A stretch of 64,000 bases of DNA from Berkiella_A sp963976875 (GTDB lineage: Bacteria > Pseudomonadota > Gammaproteobacteria > Berkiellales > Berkiellaceae), in assembly GCA_963976875.1 (NCBI GenBank), contig CAXBML010000006.1, positions 101,689-165,688 on the forward strand, written 5' to 3'. Positions 17,208-26,481 of this stretch are shown piece after piece (the stretch's first letter is position 1; every line of letters begins with the position of its first letter). Position numbers and translations under genes: made by a program. Below the pieces are notes generated by a model. The model ran no database searches and was not told the origin of the DNA. It saw nothing but the letters and a program-made list of their open reading frames with translations.

Positions 17208-17438
17208 TTAGCCTGCTTTAGGTTTTTGCGCCCTGTGGATGTCTTTAGCTATCTGGGCTTGTTTTTTTTGTGCCCGCTCCCAATCGCTTATCCACGGATC
17301 AGAGCCTCTGCCCCAAGTATCGTGTTCAGGGCCACTGCTTACTGTATTTGGATTATGTTGAGGATCAGGATTTTGAGAGACTTGCGCACAGGAACATAAT
17401 ACAAACAGGCTCGTCGCTAAAATAAACTTATAAAACAT
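17208..17438 (-). CDS. Small lipoprotein
   Basis: 76 residues from the ATG at 17438, since the GAGG ribosome site lies six bases from it and immediately abuts the earlier ATG. A short signal peptide ends in a lipobox 'LCSC', so cysteine lipidation and membrane anchoring are expected. The rest is polar, with 'DTWGRGSDPWISDWERAQ' and a basic tail. No family is recognised. It diverges from the 2-oxoacid dehydrogenase operon. Confidence 0.6.
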   Translation of the reverse strand: MFYKFILATSLFVLCSCAQVSQNPDPQHNPNTVSSGPEHDTWGRGSDPWISDWERAQKKQAQIAKDIHRAQKPKAG

Positions 17439-17680
17439 GAGCATCCTCTTTTTTAGATATTATTTGAGCGCATTATACGATTTTTCCGTTTTCATTCAAA
17501 CATGTTGGCCAGATTACTTGTTAAGGTTTTCTTTATGCTTTTAGCGGATAAGCTGCGACCATTTCAAAATATAGCTAAATTAAAGAGATATGCCATTAGC
17601 CTTCCTACTATTAGACTGTTAAAATTTTGTGCTAATTAAAGAAGCGGAAAAATTATGCTGCAATGCAAAAGGAGATCTTT

Positions 17681-18760
17681 GTGAGCGAAGAGCCAAAGAC
17701 CGTAGCCACATTTTCTATTACCTATCAACGTTATCTGGACGAAGCTGGAGAATTTGAAAAAGAATGTCCTGACCATTTAAAAGATCCGGAAAAAATGCGA
17801 AAAATCTATCAGATGATGGTAAAGACACGCGTGTTTGATAGAAAAGCAATTATGCTTCAAAGAACCGGAAAGTTGGGAACCTACCCAGCAACCTTAGGTC
17901 AAGAAGCGATTTGTGTGGGCATTGGTGCCTCCATGCATGAGGACGATATTCTTTGTCCTTACTACCGTGAGTATGGGGCACAATTCTGGCGTGGCGTCAC
18001 AATGGAAGAAATATTGTTGTACTGGGGCGGAAATGAAGTCGGTAGTAATTTTCAAAAGTGTAAACAAGACTTCCCTATTTGTGTGCCTATTGCAAGTCAA
18101 ACCTTGCATGCAGTGGGTGCTGCATTTGCACTGCAATACAAAAATGAAAAACGTGCTGTTGTGACCACCATTGGTGATGGCGGTACTTCTCGGGGTGATT
18201 TCTATGAAGCATTGAACTGTGCGGGTGTTTGGAAGTTGCCTGTTGTATTTGTGATTAACAGCAATCAGTGGGCCATCTCCACGCCCAGAGACAAACAATG
18301 TGCCGCAGAAACATTAGCTCAAAAAGGGGTGGCTTGTGGCGTCCCAGGAGTACAAGTTGATGGGAATGATACTTTTGCCGTGAGAGACGCGGTTGAAACT
18401 GCCTTAGAGAAAGCACGTAACGGGCAAGGCCCCACTGTGATTGAAGCTATGACATATAGAATGTGTGACCATACAACAGCAGATGATGCTAGTCGCTATC
18501 GAGAAGACTCAGAACTAAAAGCCAACGAAAAATATGATCCGATTACGCGTATGAAAAAATATCTTATCCGTGAAGGTCACTGGGATGAAGAAAGAGAAAA
18601 GCAAATGATTGCACAATGCGGTGAAGAGGTGGCGCAAGCAGTACAGAATTACTTTGACACACCGACGCCACCAGCAGAAGACATGCTCAAATATTTATTT
18701 GAGACATTACCTAAAGCCTATGAAGAGCAGTATCAAGCTTTACAACAGGGGGTCAAATGA
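17681..18760 (+). CDS. pdhA: 2-oxoacid dehydrogenase E1 alpha subunit (pyruvate or branched-chain)
   Basis: 359 residues from the GTG at 17681, five bases after an excellent AAAGGAGA; an in-frame ATG at 17663 is an alternative. The thiamine-diphosphate subunit of a heterotetrameric E1. The TPP/Mg motif 'GDGGTSRGDFYEALNCAG' and 'NSNQWAISTPRDKQ' are complete. The pattern is close to PdhA of firmicutes, but branched-chain 2-oxoacid dehydrogenases share it, and the neighbouring leucine genes leave that substrate open. First gene of a three-gene operon with overlapping stop and start (ATGA at 18757). No E3 gene is in the window. Confidence 0.88.
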   Translation: MSEEPKTVATFSITYQRYLDEAGEFEKECPDHLKDPEKMRKIYQMMVKTRVFDRKAIMLQRTGKLGTYPATLGQEAICVGIGASMHEDDILCPYYREYGAQFWRGVTMEEILLYWGGNEVGSNFQKCKQDFPICVPIASQTLHAVGAAFALQYKNEKRAVVTTIGDGGTSRGDFYEALNCAGVWKLPVVFVINSNQWAISTPRDKQCAAETLAQKGVACGVPGVQVDGNDTFAVRDAVETALEKARNGQGPTVIEAMTYRMCDHTTADDASRYREDSELKANEKYDPITRMKKYLIREGHWDEEREKQMIAQCGEEVAQAVQNYFDTPTPPAEDMLKYLFETLPKAYEEQYQALQQGVK

Positions 18761-19734
18761 CAGCAATTACTCTAGCCGAGGCGGTAACGCAAGCCCTCTC
18801 TTATGAACTTGAGCATGATTCCGATGTTGTATTATTTGGTGAAGACATTGGCAAAAATGGTGGTGTGTTCAGAACCACAGAAGGATTAGCTCAAAAATTT
18901 GGTGAAAACCGCGTGCGTGATACACCATTGGCTGAAAATTTAATTGCCGGGTTAGCGGTAGGTATGTCAGCAACGGGATTAAAGCCAGTTGCTGAAATTC
19001 AGTTTATGGGATTTATTTATGGCGTAATGGATCAGGTGGTCTGTCATGCCTCTAGGTTGCGCAACCGTACGCGCGGGCGTTTAAGTTGCCCTATGGTTAT
19101 CCGTGCGCCATTTGGTGGCGGCATTCATGCCCCTGAGCATCATTCAGAAAGTACAGAAGCAATGTTTGCTCATATACCAGGCCTAAGAGTGGTGATAGCA
19201 TCCTCTCCCAGCAGAGCATATGGATTATTGTTGGCGGCGATTCGCGATCCCGATCCAGTTTTATTTTTAGAGCCTAAACGTATTTATAGGTTGATGAAAG
19301 AAGAAGTACCGAATGATGGAGAGGCTCTACCACTGGATGTTTGCTTTCATCTAAGAGAAGGAAATGATGTAACCTTAGTGACTTGGGGTGCGATGATACA
19401 TGAAACGATGCAAGCGGCAGATGCTTTAGCAGAAGAGGGTATCAGTGCAGATGTGATTGATGTCGCCACGATTAAGCCTTTAGATATGGATACGATTTTA
19501 GAGTCGGTTCAAAAAACTGGGCGTTGTGTCATCGTGCAAGAAGCCATGGCGACTTGTTCTGTTGGCTCCGAAATCTCAGCGCAAGTTTCAGAACGTGCTT
19601 TGACATCATTAATGGCACCTGTGAAGCGGGTATCAGGTTATGACACCATCATGCCACTATATAAAACAGAAAAGATTTATATGCCCAGTAAAGAGCGGAT
19701 TTTAACTGCCGTGAAACAAGTTTTGGAGTTCTAA
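18757..19734 (+). CDS. pdhB: 2-oxoacid dehydrogenase E1 beta subunit
   Basis: 325 residues, typical for E1 beta. It completes the TPP site with 'FGEDIGKNGGVFRTTEGL' near the N-terminus and 'RAPFGGGIHAPEHHSES' carrying the conserved histidines, and ends with the transketolase C-domain ('VIDVATIKPLDMDTI'). It overlaps pdhA by four bases and abuts pdhC with no gap, so expression is tightly coupled. Confidence 0.92.
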   Translation: MTAITLAEAVTQALSYELEHDSDVVLFGEDIGKNGGVFRTTEGLAQKFGENRVRDTPLAENLIAGLAVGMSATGLKPVAEIQFMGFIYGVMDQVVCHASRLRNRTRGRLSCPMVIRAPFGGGIHAPEHHSESTEAMFAHIPGLRVVIASSPSRAYGLLLAAIRDPDPVLFLEPKRIYRLMKEEVPNDGEALPLDVCFHLREGNDVTLVTWGAMIHETMQAADALAEEGISADVIDVATIKPLDMDTILESVQKTGRCVIVQEAMATCSVGSEISAQVSERALTSLMAPVKRVSGYDTIMPLYKTEKIYMPSKERILTAVKQVLEF

Positions 19735-20838
19735 ATGAAGATTTTTAATTTGCCCGATTTAGGGGAAGGTTTGCCAGATGCTGAAATTATTCAGTGGCAT
19801 GTTTCTGAGGGTGATACGATAAAAGAAGATGAAGCCCTTGTCTCAATGGAAACAGCAAAAGCCGTAGTAGAGGTACCATCGCCTTATTCTGGCAAAATTA
19901 TGAAGTTGCATGGGGTTGCGGGTGATGTCGTCCAAACAGGCGCGTCTTTAGTTAGCTTTGATGTGTTGGATAAAGCAGACACCGGTACGGTTGCCGGTAA
20001 GATTGAACAAAGTGATACCGTGATTCAACAAGCAGCTACCTCTGTGTCGGGTAAATCATCCGGGGTAAAAGTTTTGCCAGCGGTGAGAGCTTTGGCCAAA
20101 AAGCTAGATGTGGATTTAAAATCGGTCACACCAACAGGCGCTAACGGTACGATTACAGCAGATGATGTCAGAAAAGCGAACGATACATTAAATGCGGCAG
20201 GGCCATTAGAGCTATTACGAGGAACGCGTCGTGCTATGGCGGCAGCGATGTCTCACTCTCATAGTGAAGTTGTACCTGTTACGATTAATGACGATGTGGA
20301 TATTCAAGCATGGGCTGAAGGCGGAGATTATACGGTTCGTATTATCCAAGCCATGGTCAAAGCCTGTAAGTCTGAAAAAGCATTGAATGCTTGGTTTGAT
20401 GGGCAAGCGATTGGTCGCCGGGTATTAGATAATGTTAATTTGGGTATTGCGATGGATACCCAAGATGGGTTATTTGTACCTGTGATGAAAGATGCTCAAG
20501 ATAAAAGCGCTCAGGCAATACGAGATGAAGTAAACACGCTGAAAAAAGAAGTATTGGATAGAACCATTGGAGCAGAAAAACTACAAGGCTCGACTATTGT
20601 TTTATCTAATTTTGGTAAATTTGCGGGGCGCTACGCCAATGCGGTGGTTGTACCACCTACAGTGGCTATTTTAGCAGTAGGTGCCTTACGACAAGAGGTT
20701 GTTGTGGTTAATGGCGACCCACAAGTGCATGCGGTATTACCGTTGTCTTTAACATTTGATCATCGTTCAGTGACTGGGGGGGAAGCAACCCGGTTCTTAG
20801 GCGTTGTGATGGAAGAGCTCAGAAAAGCGACGGTTTAA
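19735..20838 (+). CDS. pdhC: 2-oxoacid dehydrogenase E2 (dihydrolipoamide acyltransferase)
   Basis: 367 residues, shorter than enzymes with several lipoyl domains. It has one N-terminal lipoyl domain with K42 in 'SMETAKAVVEV', a linker, a peripheral-subunit-binding domain (about 116-153, 'VKVLPAVRALAKKLDVDL') and a catalytic acyltransferase domain ending in 'FDHRSVTGG' (D342, H343). The catalytic domain is compact. It is the last gene of the operon, followed by a hairpin. Confidence 0.9.
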   Translation: MKIFNLPDLGEGLPDAEIIQWHVSEGDTIKEDEALVSMETAKAVVEVPSPYSGKIMKLHGVAGDVVQTGASLVSFDVLDKADTGTVAGKIEQSDTVIQQAATSVSGKSSGVKVLPAVRALAKKLDVDLKSVTPTGANGTITADDVRKANDTLNAAGPLELLRGTRRAMAAAMSHSHSEVVPVTINDDVDIQAWAEGGDYTVRIIQAMVKACKSEKALNAWFDGQAIGRRVLDNVNLGIAMDTQDGLFVPVMKDAQDKSAQAIRDEVNTLKKEVLDRTIGAEKLQGSTIVLSNFGKFAGRYANAVVVPPTVAILAVGALRQEVVVVNGDPQVHAVLPLSLTFDHRSVTGGEATRFLGVVMEELRKATV

Positions 20839-20855
20839 TATTAGAAGCAACAAAT

Positions 20856-20877
20856 GGGTTGCCCTTAGGGACAACCC
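20856..20877. terminator. Hairpin between convergent pdhC and doxX genes
   Basis: GGGTTG/CAACCC outer stem with an inner CCC/GGG stem and a TTA loop. There is no T-run on either side, so it is a likely but not classical stop for both convergent genes. Confidence 0.4.
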
Positions 20878-20902
20878 AGAAGGATATTAATTTATCTGGC
20901 CT

Positions 20903-21376
20903 TTAATATTGATATTCACTACATTTCTTGTTGAATAACCAATCGATTGAGAGCTTTCCTGGGCCATGTACCATCAGAACCATTATCATGACACCCCAAT
21001 ATAAATGTTGATTAAATCCTGCGGTGCCATCATCGGTCCATAAAAAAGGATAAGCGAATACAGCAACGACATTAAAAACAAATAATCCCGATGCAGCAAA
21101 ACGCGAAAACAAGCCGATTAATAACATAGTTGGTAATACAAGCTCTGCAGCCGTACCTAGATATGCGGCGAAGGTTGGAGAAAGTACTGGTACTTCATAT
21201 TCGTATTCAAATAATTTTAAAGTGCTATCCCAGTTGTTCAGTTTGGTTAGCCCTGATTGCCAGGTAAATGTCACAAACAACCAGACTCGTAAGGTGAGGT
21301 CTCCTAAAGGTGCCAGACAGTTTAGAACCTTAGTTAAGAGTGTGTATAGCTTTGCGCACTGTCCTAGTATCGACAT
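20903..21376 (-). CDS. DoxX family membrane protein
   Basis: 157 residues with four predicted membrane segments. DoxX features are 'RVWLFVTFTWQSGLTKL' near the N-terminus, 'TAAELVLPTMLLIGLFSRFAA' in the middle and 'HLYWGVMIMVLMVHGPGKLSID' at the C-terminus. DoxX proteins act in the inner membrane, some in redox or thiol homeostasis; the specific role here is unknown. The start at 21376 has AAGGAA seven bases upstream. Confidence 0.85.
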   Translation of the reverse strand: MSILGQCAKLYTLLTKVLNCLAPLGDLTLRVWLFVTFTWQSGLTKLNNWDSTLKLFEYEYEVPVLSPTFAAYLGTAAELVLPTMLLIGLFSRFAASGLFVFNVVAVFAYPFLWTDDGTAGFNQHLYWGVMIMVLMVHGPGKLSIDWLFNKKCSEYQY

Positions 21377-21567
21377 AGTTATTTCCTTACATTGTTGCTA
21401 TGTAGTTATGCTAACCAATATTAACAAATGATTAGTATAATAGACCTCGTTATAACAATAAAACTAAAGATAAATTTAAATAATGTAAAAATCGATAGCT
21501 GGAGATCTATATGCTAGTATTAGGCTATAGGTCACAAAAATTAGAAAAATTATTTAAGGAGCCTCTT

Positions 21568-21813
21568 ATGCAAAAGGGAACCGTGGCATTACTTATGATC
21601 TCGGCAATGGCATTTGCATCGCCAGTGTTTTCCGCGGAAATGATTCGTTATGAGCACGAAATATATACGGGCGGCAGCAACGATCAATCCAGATATGAAG
21701 CACCTAATGATGAGCAGTATATTGAGCATCAGCGTGAGCAAAATAGGCATGCTAAAGCTAAGAAAGACAAAGAAGGACATCCTGTTTTTATTGCCTTCCC
21801 TGATCGTGATTAA
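21568..21813 (+). CDS. Small exported protein of unknown function
   Basis: 81 residues from the ATG at 21568, preceded by AAGGAG. A clear Sec signal peptide of about 20 residues ends near 'PVFSA', leaving a mature ~60-residue, highly polar periplasmic or secreted protein rich in H, E, K and D ('EHQREQNRHAKAKKDKEGH'). No family is recognised. Confidence 0.6.
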   Translation: MQKGTVALLMISAMAFASPVFSAEMIRYEHEIYTGGSNDQSRYEAPNDEQYIEHQREQNRHAKAKKDKEGHPVFIAFPDRD

Positions 21814-22227
21814 ACTATATTTAAATAAAATTTAAGTTAATATGCGGGTTAATTATCTTGGCCCGTGTATTGCTTGCTATATAAATCTCCAGTCTTATTC
21901 CTCTAAATAATCAAAAGCTTTTTTTAAGCTAATAGCCTTAATGTATAGAAAGTATTTTAGTAAGTCTTGCTCTAATGGCGCCATGACAGGAGAATCCAGG
22001 TGGTTTTAATGGCTTGCGTAGTGATGAAGGCATGGGAAGAAGCGTTAGACTGAGGCTAGCATTCAGTATTTACATTCAGTTATGGTGAGGAGCCCAGTCG
22101 CTGGCTTTGCGAGCAAAAAATAGATGTGGGTGTTCCATTGATGAAATTAGAGCAGGCCAACCCCCTGCAGATAGCCAAGATGCTCTAGGCATGCGCCGGA
22201 TGCGTGATAGGGGATATTAATTGACAC
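21814..22227. other. Intergenic region, 414 bases, possibly a decayed gene
   Basis: No intact frame. In one plus frame about nt 22065-22187 reads as a protein-like stretch ending 'VPLMKLEQANPLQIAKML' before a stop, with stops upstream, so it may be the relic tail of a lost gene. I could not identify the parent family. Confidence 0.3.
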
Positions 22228-23385
22228 TTACACAAATGCGGAACGACTGTTCGTCAAAGTTAATTTGGGCTTAACTGGAGCTGTAGTATATGCAGGTTCA
22301 AATTTATCTGCGGGCAGTCCGACCTGTTCTAGTAATGCACCCAGTTGTTCTTTGCGCAGTTCTTTCACAGCAGCGTTTTCTGCCTCAAGACCGTGAAACC
22401 CACCTGAAGCGTCATCAATTTTTTCAATGTTGCCCTCAGCATCAAAAAATATATTGCCGGCAAAAAAGACCATTTTTTTGCCCCGGGCGATTGTGGCATG
22501 GTGTCCTTGTCCTATCCATATTTTTTTCTTGCCCTCATGCTCAACAATGACTAAGGTTAATTGGCACTTTCCAGAGGGAAGATTTAACATGGGTTCTGAT
22601 GGCGATAGTGGTTGTCGCATGTACAAACCATCTCTATTCACTAGTTCCCAAACAGTTTCTTTTTTATTATAAATTTGACGAAGTAAGCCAGTTTTATCCG
22701 TAGCATTCATATCAATTTTTAAACTGCTTAAAATATCCGACAAAAATGTACCGGTTACTCTTGGTATAAACTCAGAGTGGTGAATAATTTTTAAGCCGTC
22801 AACAAGCTGGCTTTTTCCGAGTGACCCAAAAACAATATGAAAATATTGAAAATTTTCCGCAAATTTTTCATGGGAATATTTGTTTTCAATGGCGTATTGT
22901 ACATATTTTTCCACTGCTTTTTCAAAACACAGACTAGAAAATGTATCGAAGAGTGCATGAAGAGCTGGATCTTCAATATCAAATGGCCGTACCCCCCCCG
23001 CACTTCTGATAGCCTGGGTGGTTGCGCGGGAGGCAGTAGAATCATACATGAATACAAACGGTTTGGGAGACATGCAGATAGCACCAGCACCAGCACTTAT
23101 GCAAAAAAAGGGATCTGGAGCGGAGTGACTTCTAGCCGCCGCAGATGCCTGAAAAGGGGGTAAGTCTCGTATCATATCGTCTTGGGTTAAAGAAACGGGT
23201 TGTCTGGGGTGCGTAGGTTCATTTGCTAAAGCCAGAGCGTTAAACCTTTCCAATAGCTTTTGATAATGAGCAGGGCTGATAACCATTGATGCATTAACGG
23301 TCTCACCTGTAGTAGGCGTTTCACTGACAGTAGGTGCTGCAGAAGCGGGCCTTTCTACAGGCGGTATAGGTTCTATGAGCGGCAT
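22228..23385 (-). CDS. Hypothetical protein, candidate secreted effector
   Basis: 385 residues with no signal peptide or membrane segment. The N-terminal ~35 residues are proline/threonine-rich and probably disordered. The C-terminal region (about 286-365) runs 'HHATIARGKKMVFFAG', then an acidic turn, then 'EKIDDASGGFHG' (SGG at 327-329). This resembles, from memory, a beta-domain ending in an 'SGHYxP'-type motif common in large Legionellales hypothetical proteins and effectors. The extreme C-terminus is polar and basic. Function unknown. It borders the accessory island, which is why I think of secretion; no translocation signal can be proven by eye. Confidence 0.55.
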   Translation of the reverse strand: MPLIEPIPPVERPASAAPTVSETPTTGETVNASMVISPAHYQKLLERFNALALANEPTHPRQPVSLTQDDMIRDLPPFQASAAARSHSAPDPFFCISAGAGAICMSPKPFVFMYDSTASRATTQAIRSAGGVRPFDIEDPALHALFDTFSSLCFEKAVEKYVQYAIENKYSHEKFAENFQYFHIVFGSLGKSQLVDGLKIIHHSEFIPRVTGTFLSDILSSLKIDMNATDKTGLLRQIYNKKETVWELVNRDGLYMRQPLSPSEPMLNLPSGKCQLTLVIVEHEGKKKIWIGQGHHATIARGKKMVFFAGNIFFDAEGNIEKIDDASGGFHGLEAENAAVKELRKEQLGALLEQVGLPADKFEPAYTTAPVKPKLTLTNSRSAFV

Positions 23386-23513
23386 AATAGTACAACTTCA
23401 AATAATCTTACTTGAAATTGAATATATCATTTGTGCTGCAGATATCAAGCCTTGAAGAAAATATTATGATGTTTAAATGAAATATCGGATGAAGTGAGAT
23501 ATAAAAGATCAAA

Positions 23514-23534
23514 CCCAGGGTGGGGTCCCCTGGG
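23514..23534. terminator. GC-rich hairpin between two minus-strand accessory genes
   Basis: CCCAGGG (23514-23520) pairs with CCCTGGG (23528-23534) across a 7-base loop, 14 bases beyond the stop of the helical-repeat gene. No T-run follows on the minus strand. Confidence 0.35.
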
Positions 23535-23547
23535 GAATGTTTGCGGT

Positions 23548-24480
23548 TTAATTTTTAAAGGTTCGTCTGCTTGGGGATTCTCTATAAAGCATAGCATCAT
23601 CATCTAGATTCAGGGAATCATTAGAGGCTGCTGTTTGACTACTTGAGTCTTGAGAATTGTGCCTATGAGCAAATTGTATTGCGGTATTTTCTGATCGACT
23701 TAAAACATCGCTAACAACATCATTATCTTCACGAACAGAATGCTCGGGTATTGGAGCAGGGTTAGCACTTGTATTTTTTCCAAAAATATCTTGAATGATT
23801 TCTAAGCCAATTTCAAAGGGCGCAATCATTAAGCCTAATGTGATTCCAATAGCGATTGAGGCTTTATCTGCTATATTATTGCATAAAGCAGCGAAAGCAT
23901 GATAAAGACCCTTAAATATGGGTTTAGTGATATCAAATAATATTTCAAATGGGGCGATGATAATACCCAAAGTAATACCAACGACTTGGGACATGATATC
24001 CAAGGTGTTGTTGAAGAACCATTTGGCGAGTGCCGCTATATTATTATAGATGGCAGTAAAAAGTGCTTTATAGAAGCGATAAAAAAACTTGGTCACTTCA
24101 GAAATGATAGTGGCTACATTTTTTATAACCGTGGCAAAGTTTAGAACAACATATTTTGCAATTTCAAAAGAGAGTTTGATTAATTCTTTTCCTATATTCA
24201 AGCCCCATTTAAATGCTCTCCATAAGGATTTTAGACATTTCCCAAAGTTTTGCAGTATATATCGCAAAGCTCTAAATGGTAGTTTAATAAGTTCTTTCCC
24301 AAGAGATAGCCCAACCTTACAAGCAGACCAAAAGGCGGCCAGATATCGACCTAAGTTTTGTGGCAAGCGTTTGATAAAGCCTATTGTGGCTTTTGTTGTG
24401 TGAATAATAGCGGCTTTGGCTTTATCTTTAAAATAACGAATTAAGTTAATAGTCTTTCTTGTAGTGCTTTGTACGCTCAT
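23548..24480 (-). CDS. Helical-repeat, probably membrane-associated protein
   Basis: 310 residues from the ATG at 24480; the 16-residue upstream extension is doubtful. The first two thirds are amphipathic/hydrophobic helices in internal repeats. A 36-residue unit is repeated twice with a partial third (about 42-77 and 78-113; 'VGLSLGKELIKLPFRALRY' against 'WGLNIGKELIKLSFEIAKY'). A second unit, 'GITLGIIIAPFEI' (168-180), recurs as 'GITLGLMIAPFEI' (212-224), 44 residues apart. The last ~75 residues are acidic, serine-rich and disordered. I recognise no family; the layout suggests membrane insertion or lipid binding with a soluble tail. No signal peptide. Confidence 0.55.
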   Translation of the reverse strand: MSVQSTTRKTINLIRYFKDKAKAAIIHTTKATIGFIKRLPQNLGRYLAAFWSACKVGLSLGKELIKLPFRALRYILQNFGKCLKSLWRAFKWGLNIGKELIKLSFEIAKYVVLNFATVIKNVATIISEVTKFFYRFYKALFTAIYNNIAALAKWFFNNTLDIMSQVVGITLGIIIAPFEILFDITKPIFKGLYHAFAALCNNIADKASIAIGITLGLMIAPFEIGLEIIQDIFGKNTSANPAPIPEHSVREDNDVVSDVLSRSENTAIQFAHRHNSQDSSSQTAASNDSLNLDDDAMLYRESPSRRTFKN

Positions 24481-24654
24481 TCTGATTTGTCCAGTGCAAA
24501 TGATTGAAATAGCATTGTAAGCGAACAATCACTCACAAAGCAAGCATAAGGCGCTTTATATTTAATTAATTGAAAGTTATGTAAATAACAGCTGTAAAGT
24601 GTGGTTGCACTTTTTTTAGTGAATTAATCTGGAACCATCTCAGTTGAAAGTTGT

Positions 24655-24667
24655 CTTACCAGGTAAG
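24655..24667. promoter_or_regulatory. 13-base palindrome upstream of a small exported protein gene
   Basis: CTTACC-A-GGTAAG, 69 bases before the ATG at 24736. It is a candidate operator by position and symmetry only. Confidence 0.22.
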
Positions 24668-24735
24668 AAAGGCAAAACGTATGGATAAAACATATCGTAA
24701 TACTGGGTATTTTCTCAGAATTTAGTGAGGTATTT

Positions 24736-25053
24736 ATGAACACACTGCGCAACATTTTAATCGTTTCTCTGCTGTTTGGTTCGCCGACGGCGATGGCGCA
24801 TTTTGATGTGTATTGGCAATCACATGATTATAGGCATGATAACGGTATTCGCTACAACACGGGAAAAGAATCATCTAAGCAATGTGTCCGTTCCCGCTAT
24901 GGAAAACCCTACGGTACTTGGCCTTGTGAGCGAGTACAAAGAAACATACCAGGCAACTCTTATTATTATCGACGACCTTATCCTGGGCTATTAGATGGGC
25001 CAGACTATCAGGCGGTTGAAAGAGGTTTACATAGGTTGAGGGATAGAAAATAA
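24736..25053 (+). CDS. Small exported basic protein of unknown function
   Basis: 105 residues with a Sec signal peptide of about 21 residues ('SLLFGSPTAMAH', cleavage after AMA). The mature part is rich in tyrosine, arginine and proline ('NSYYYRRPYPG') and has two cysteines that could form a disulfide in the periplasm. No family is recognised. A GTGAGG ribosome site precedes the ATG and a good terminator follows. Confidence 0.6.
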   Translation: MNTLRNILIVSLLFGSPTAMAHFDVYWQSHDYRHDNGIRYNTGKESSKQCVRSRYGKPYGTWPCERVQRNIPGNSYYYRRPYPGLLDGPDYQAVERGLHRLRDRK

Positions 25054-25095
25054 AAATATGACGCAAAGCCTAGTGCTCTAGGCATCATACATTCC

Positions 25096-25122
25096 AAGGC
25101 TGTTTTAGACAGTCTTTTTTTT
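25096..25122 (+). terminator. Rho-independent terminator
   Basis: An eight-base stem AAGGCTGT/ACAGTCTT with one G-U pair and a short loop, ending in a run of eight T. It lies 43 bases after the small exported protein gene. Confidence 0.75.
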
Positions 25123-25263
25123 GCCGGTATAAAATTAATTGCTAAATACCTTATATAAATCAAACATTCCGTTAAAAAGGGGACTATCCCTCTTTCGAAG
25201 CAGTCATATTTTTAATACTATTGTTAGTTATCCGAATTCTTACATTTTAATTGGAGCGCAATT

Positions 25264-26481
25264 ATGGCTGCACGTGGCCCACATAGTTTAACAAACCGAC
25301 AAATCCTAGATTTTTGTAAAGGGTTATATGGGCAGTTATCACTCGTTGAAAATATAGATCGATTACGTACGGAGGGTTTATTAAGAGTTTCGGCGGAGCA
25401 AAGGGAAGTGGGAGCTCTACAAGAACAATATATTTTTGATAGTGAGATGCCAGTATTAACCGAAGATAACATACATATAATTATTGGCTGTTTGAAAAAA
25501 AATTTGTTGGAAATAAAAGGCATCGGTGAGGTTGATTCATTAGAGAGAGACTGCTTATTCAGCATAGTTGATAATTTGAACGATGATGCTACTGAACAGG
25601 CAAAAACTGCTCAAGCATTTAATTCATACATTGACAGCTTAGCCAGTAGTCGTGATAGAGCGAAAAATGAAATCGCAGAAATATTTTATACACTAATTCG
25701 TTTAGGGCAATTAATAGCAACTCAAGCAGAAGCGAATAAAATGACAATGAATAATTGTGCAATTGTATTAGGCGCAAAAATTTCAGACATGTTGGTCATT
25801 AATACACCCGACTCTGATCCGTCTGTTCAGATGAATAGAATAGAAAATTTTAATCGAGTGATTGGCATAGTCATGGGCTCAAACGAATACACTAAGCCAT
25901 TTATAGAGAAATATGGTGAGCAAGAATGCGAAGCACGAGCAGCGGCGTTGAAGGCAGCAAAGAAAGAGCGCAGAGATGCGCGAGCAAGAGAATTACGGTT
26001 AAGAGATGCATACAAAGGCTCAAGGGATGATGAGAAAGCATTATTAGAGCAGTTTCAAGCTTTAACTGTAGACCATCGATCTATTGGACCGAGAAAAATG
26101 AGCTTTCAAAACCTTTTGGTAAAGAAACCTGAGTCCCAAGAAGCGGATGCCAGGGTAGATGAGACGCTCAAAGCGTTGGAAATAGAGAGAGCAAGAAAAA
26201 TGGCCTTAAGGGCGGTTTTCCGAGATAGCCGGCAATTTAGGCGTCTTCAAGCACAAAGAGCTATGCAGGCAGGCGCTTCATTGGGACGTCTAAAAATGGC
26301 AGCGCTTCATGCAAAAGCGACACAAGAAAAAAGAGTGGCTAGTGCTTCTGATACTGACGCAGCAGCGGGTGCTTCTTTTGTTGTGGAAGTAGATTTGCCA
26401 GGTTATAGCTCAGATAGTAGTTCAAGCGGCAATGAAAGTGAGGCCACACGTAAACCAAAGCGTCGGCCACATAAGCGATAA
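25264..26481 (+). CDS. RhoGAP-like domain protein 1, candidate effector
   Basis: 405 residues. The N-terminal ~200 residues follow the eukaryotic RhoGAP pattern: 'EGLLRVSAEQREVGAL' with R41 at the arginine-finger position, 'IIGCLKKNLLEI' with the conserved lysine (K78), and 'NKMTMNNCAIVLG' with N164 matching the asparagine that contacts the GTPase (p50RhoGAP N194). The usual 'LRELPEPL' is replaced by 'LLEIKGIGE'. Residues 210-360 are charged coiled-coil-like helix, and the tail is Ser/Asp-rich then basic. If active it would stimulate GTP hydrolysis on host Rho-family GTPases. Bacteria have no such substrate, hence the effector inference. RhoGAP-like protein 2 (32744-33922) is a full-length paralogue. 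Confidence 0.68.
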   Translation: MAARGPHSLTNRQILDFCKGLYGQLSLVENIDRLRTEGLLRVSAEQREVGALQEQYIFDSEMPVLTEDNIHIIIGCLKKNLLEIKGIGEVDSLERDCLFSIVDNLNDDATEQAKTAQAFNSYIDSLASSRDRAKNEIAEIFYTLIRLGQLIATQAEANKMTMNNCAIVLGAKISDMLVINTPDSDPSVQMNRIENFNRVIGIVMGSNEYTKPFIEKYGEQECEARAAALKAAKKERRDARARELRLRDAYKGSRDDEKALLEQFQALTVDHRSIGPRKMSFQNLLVKKPESQEADARVDETLKALEIERARKMALRAVFRDSRQFRRLQAQRAMQAGASLGRLKMAALHAKATQEKRVASASDTDAAAGASFVVEVDLPGYSSDSSSSGNESEATRKPKRRPHKR

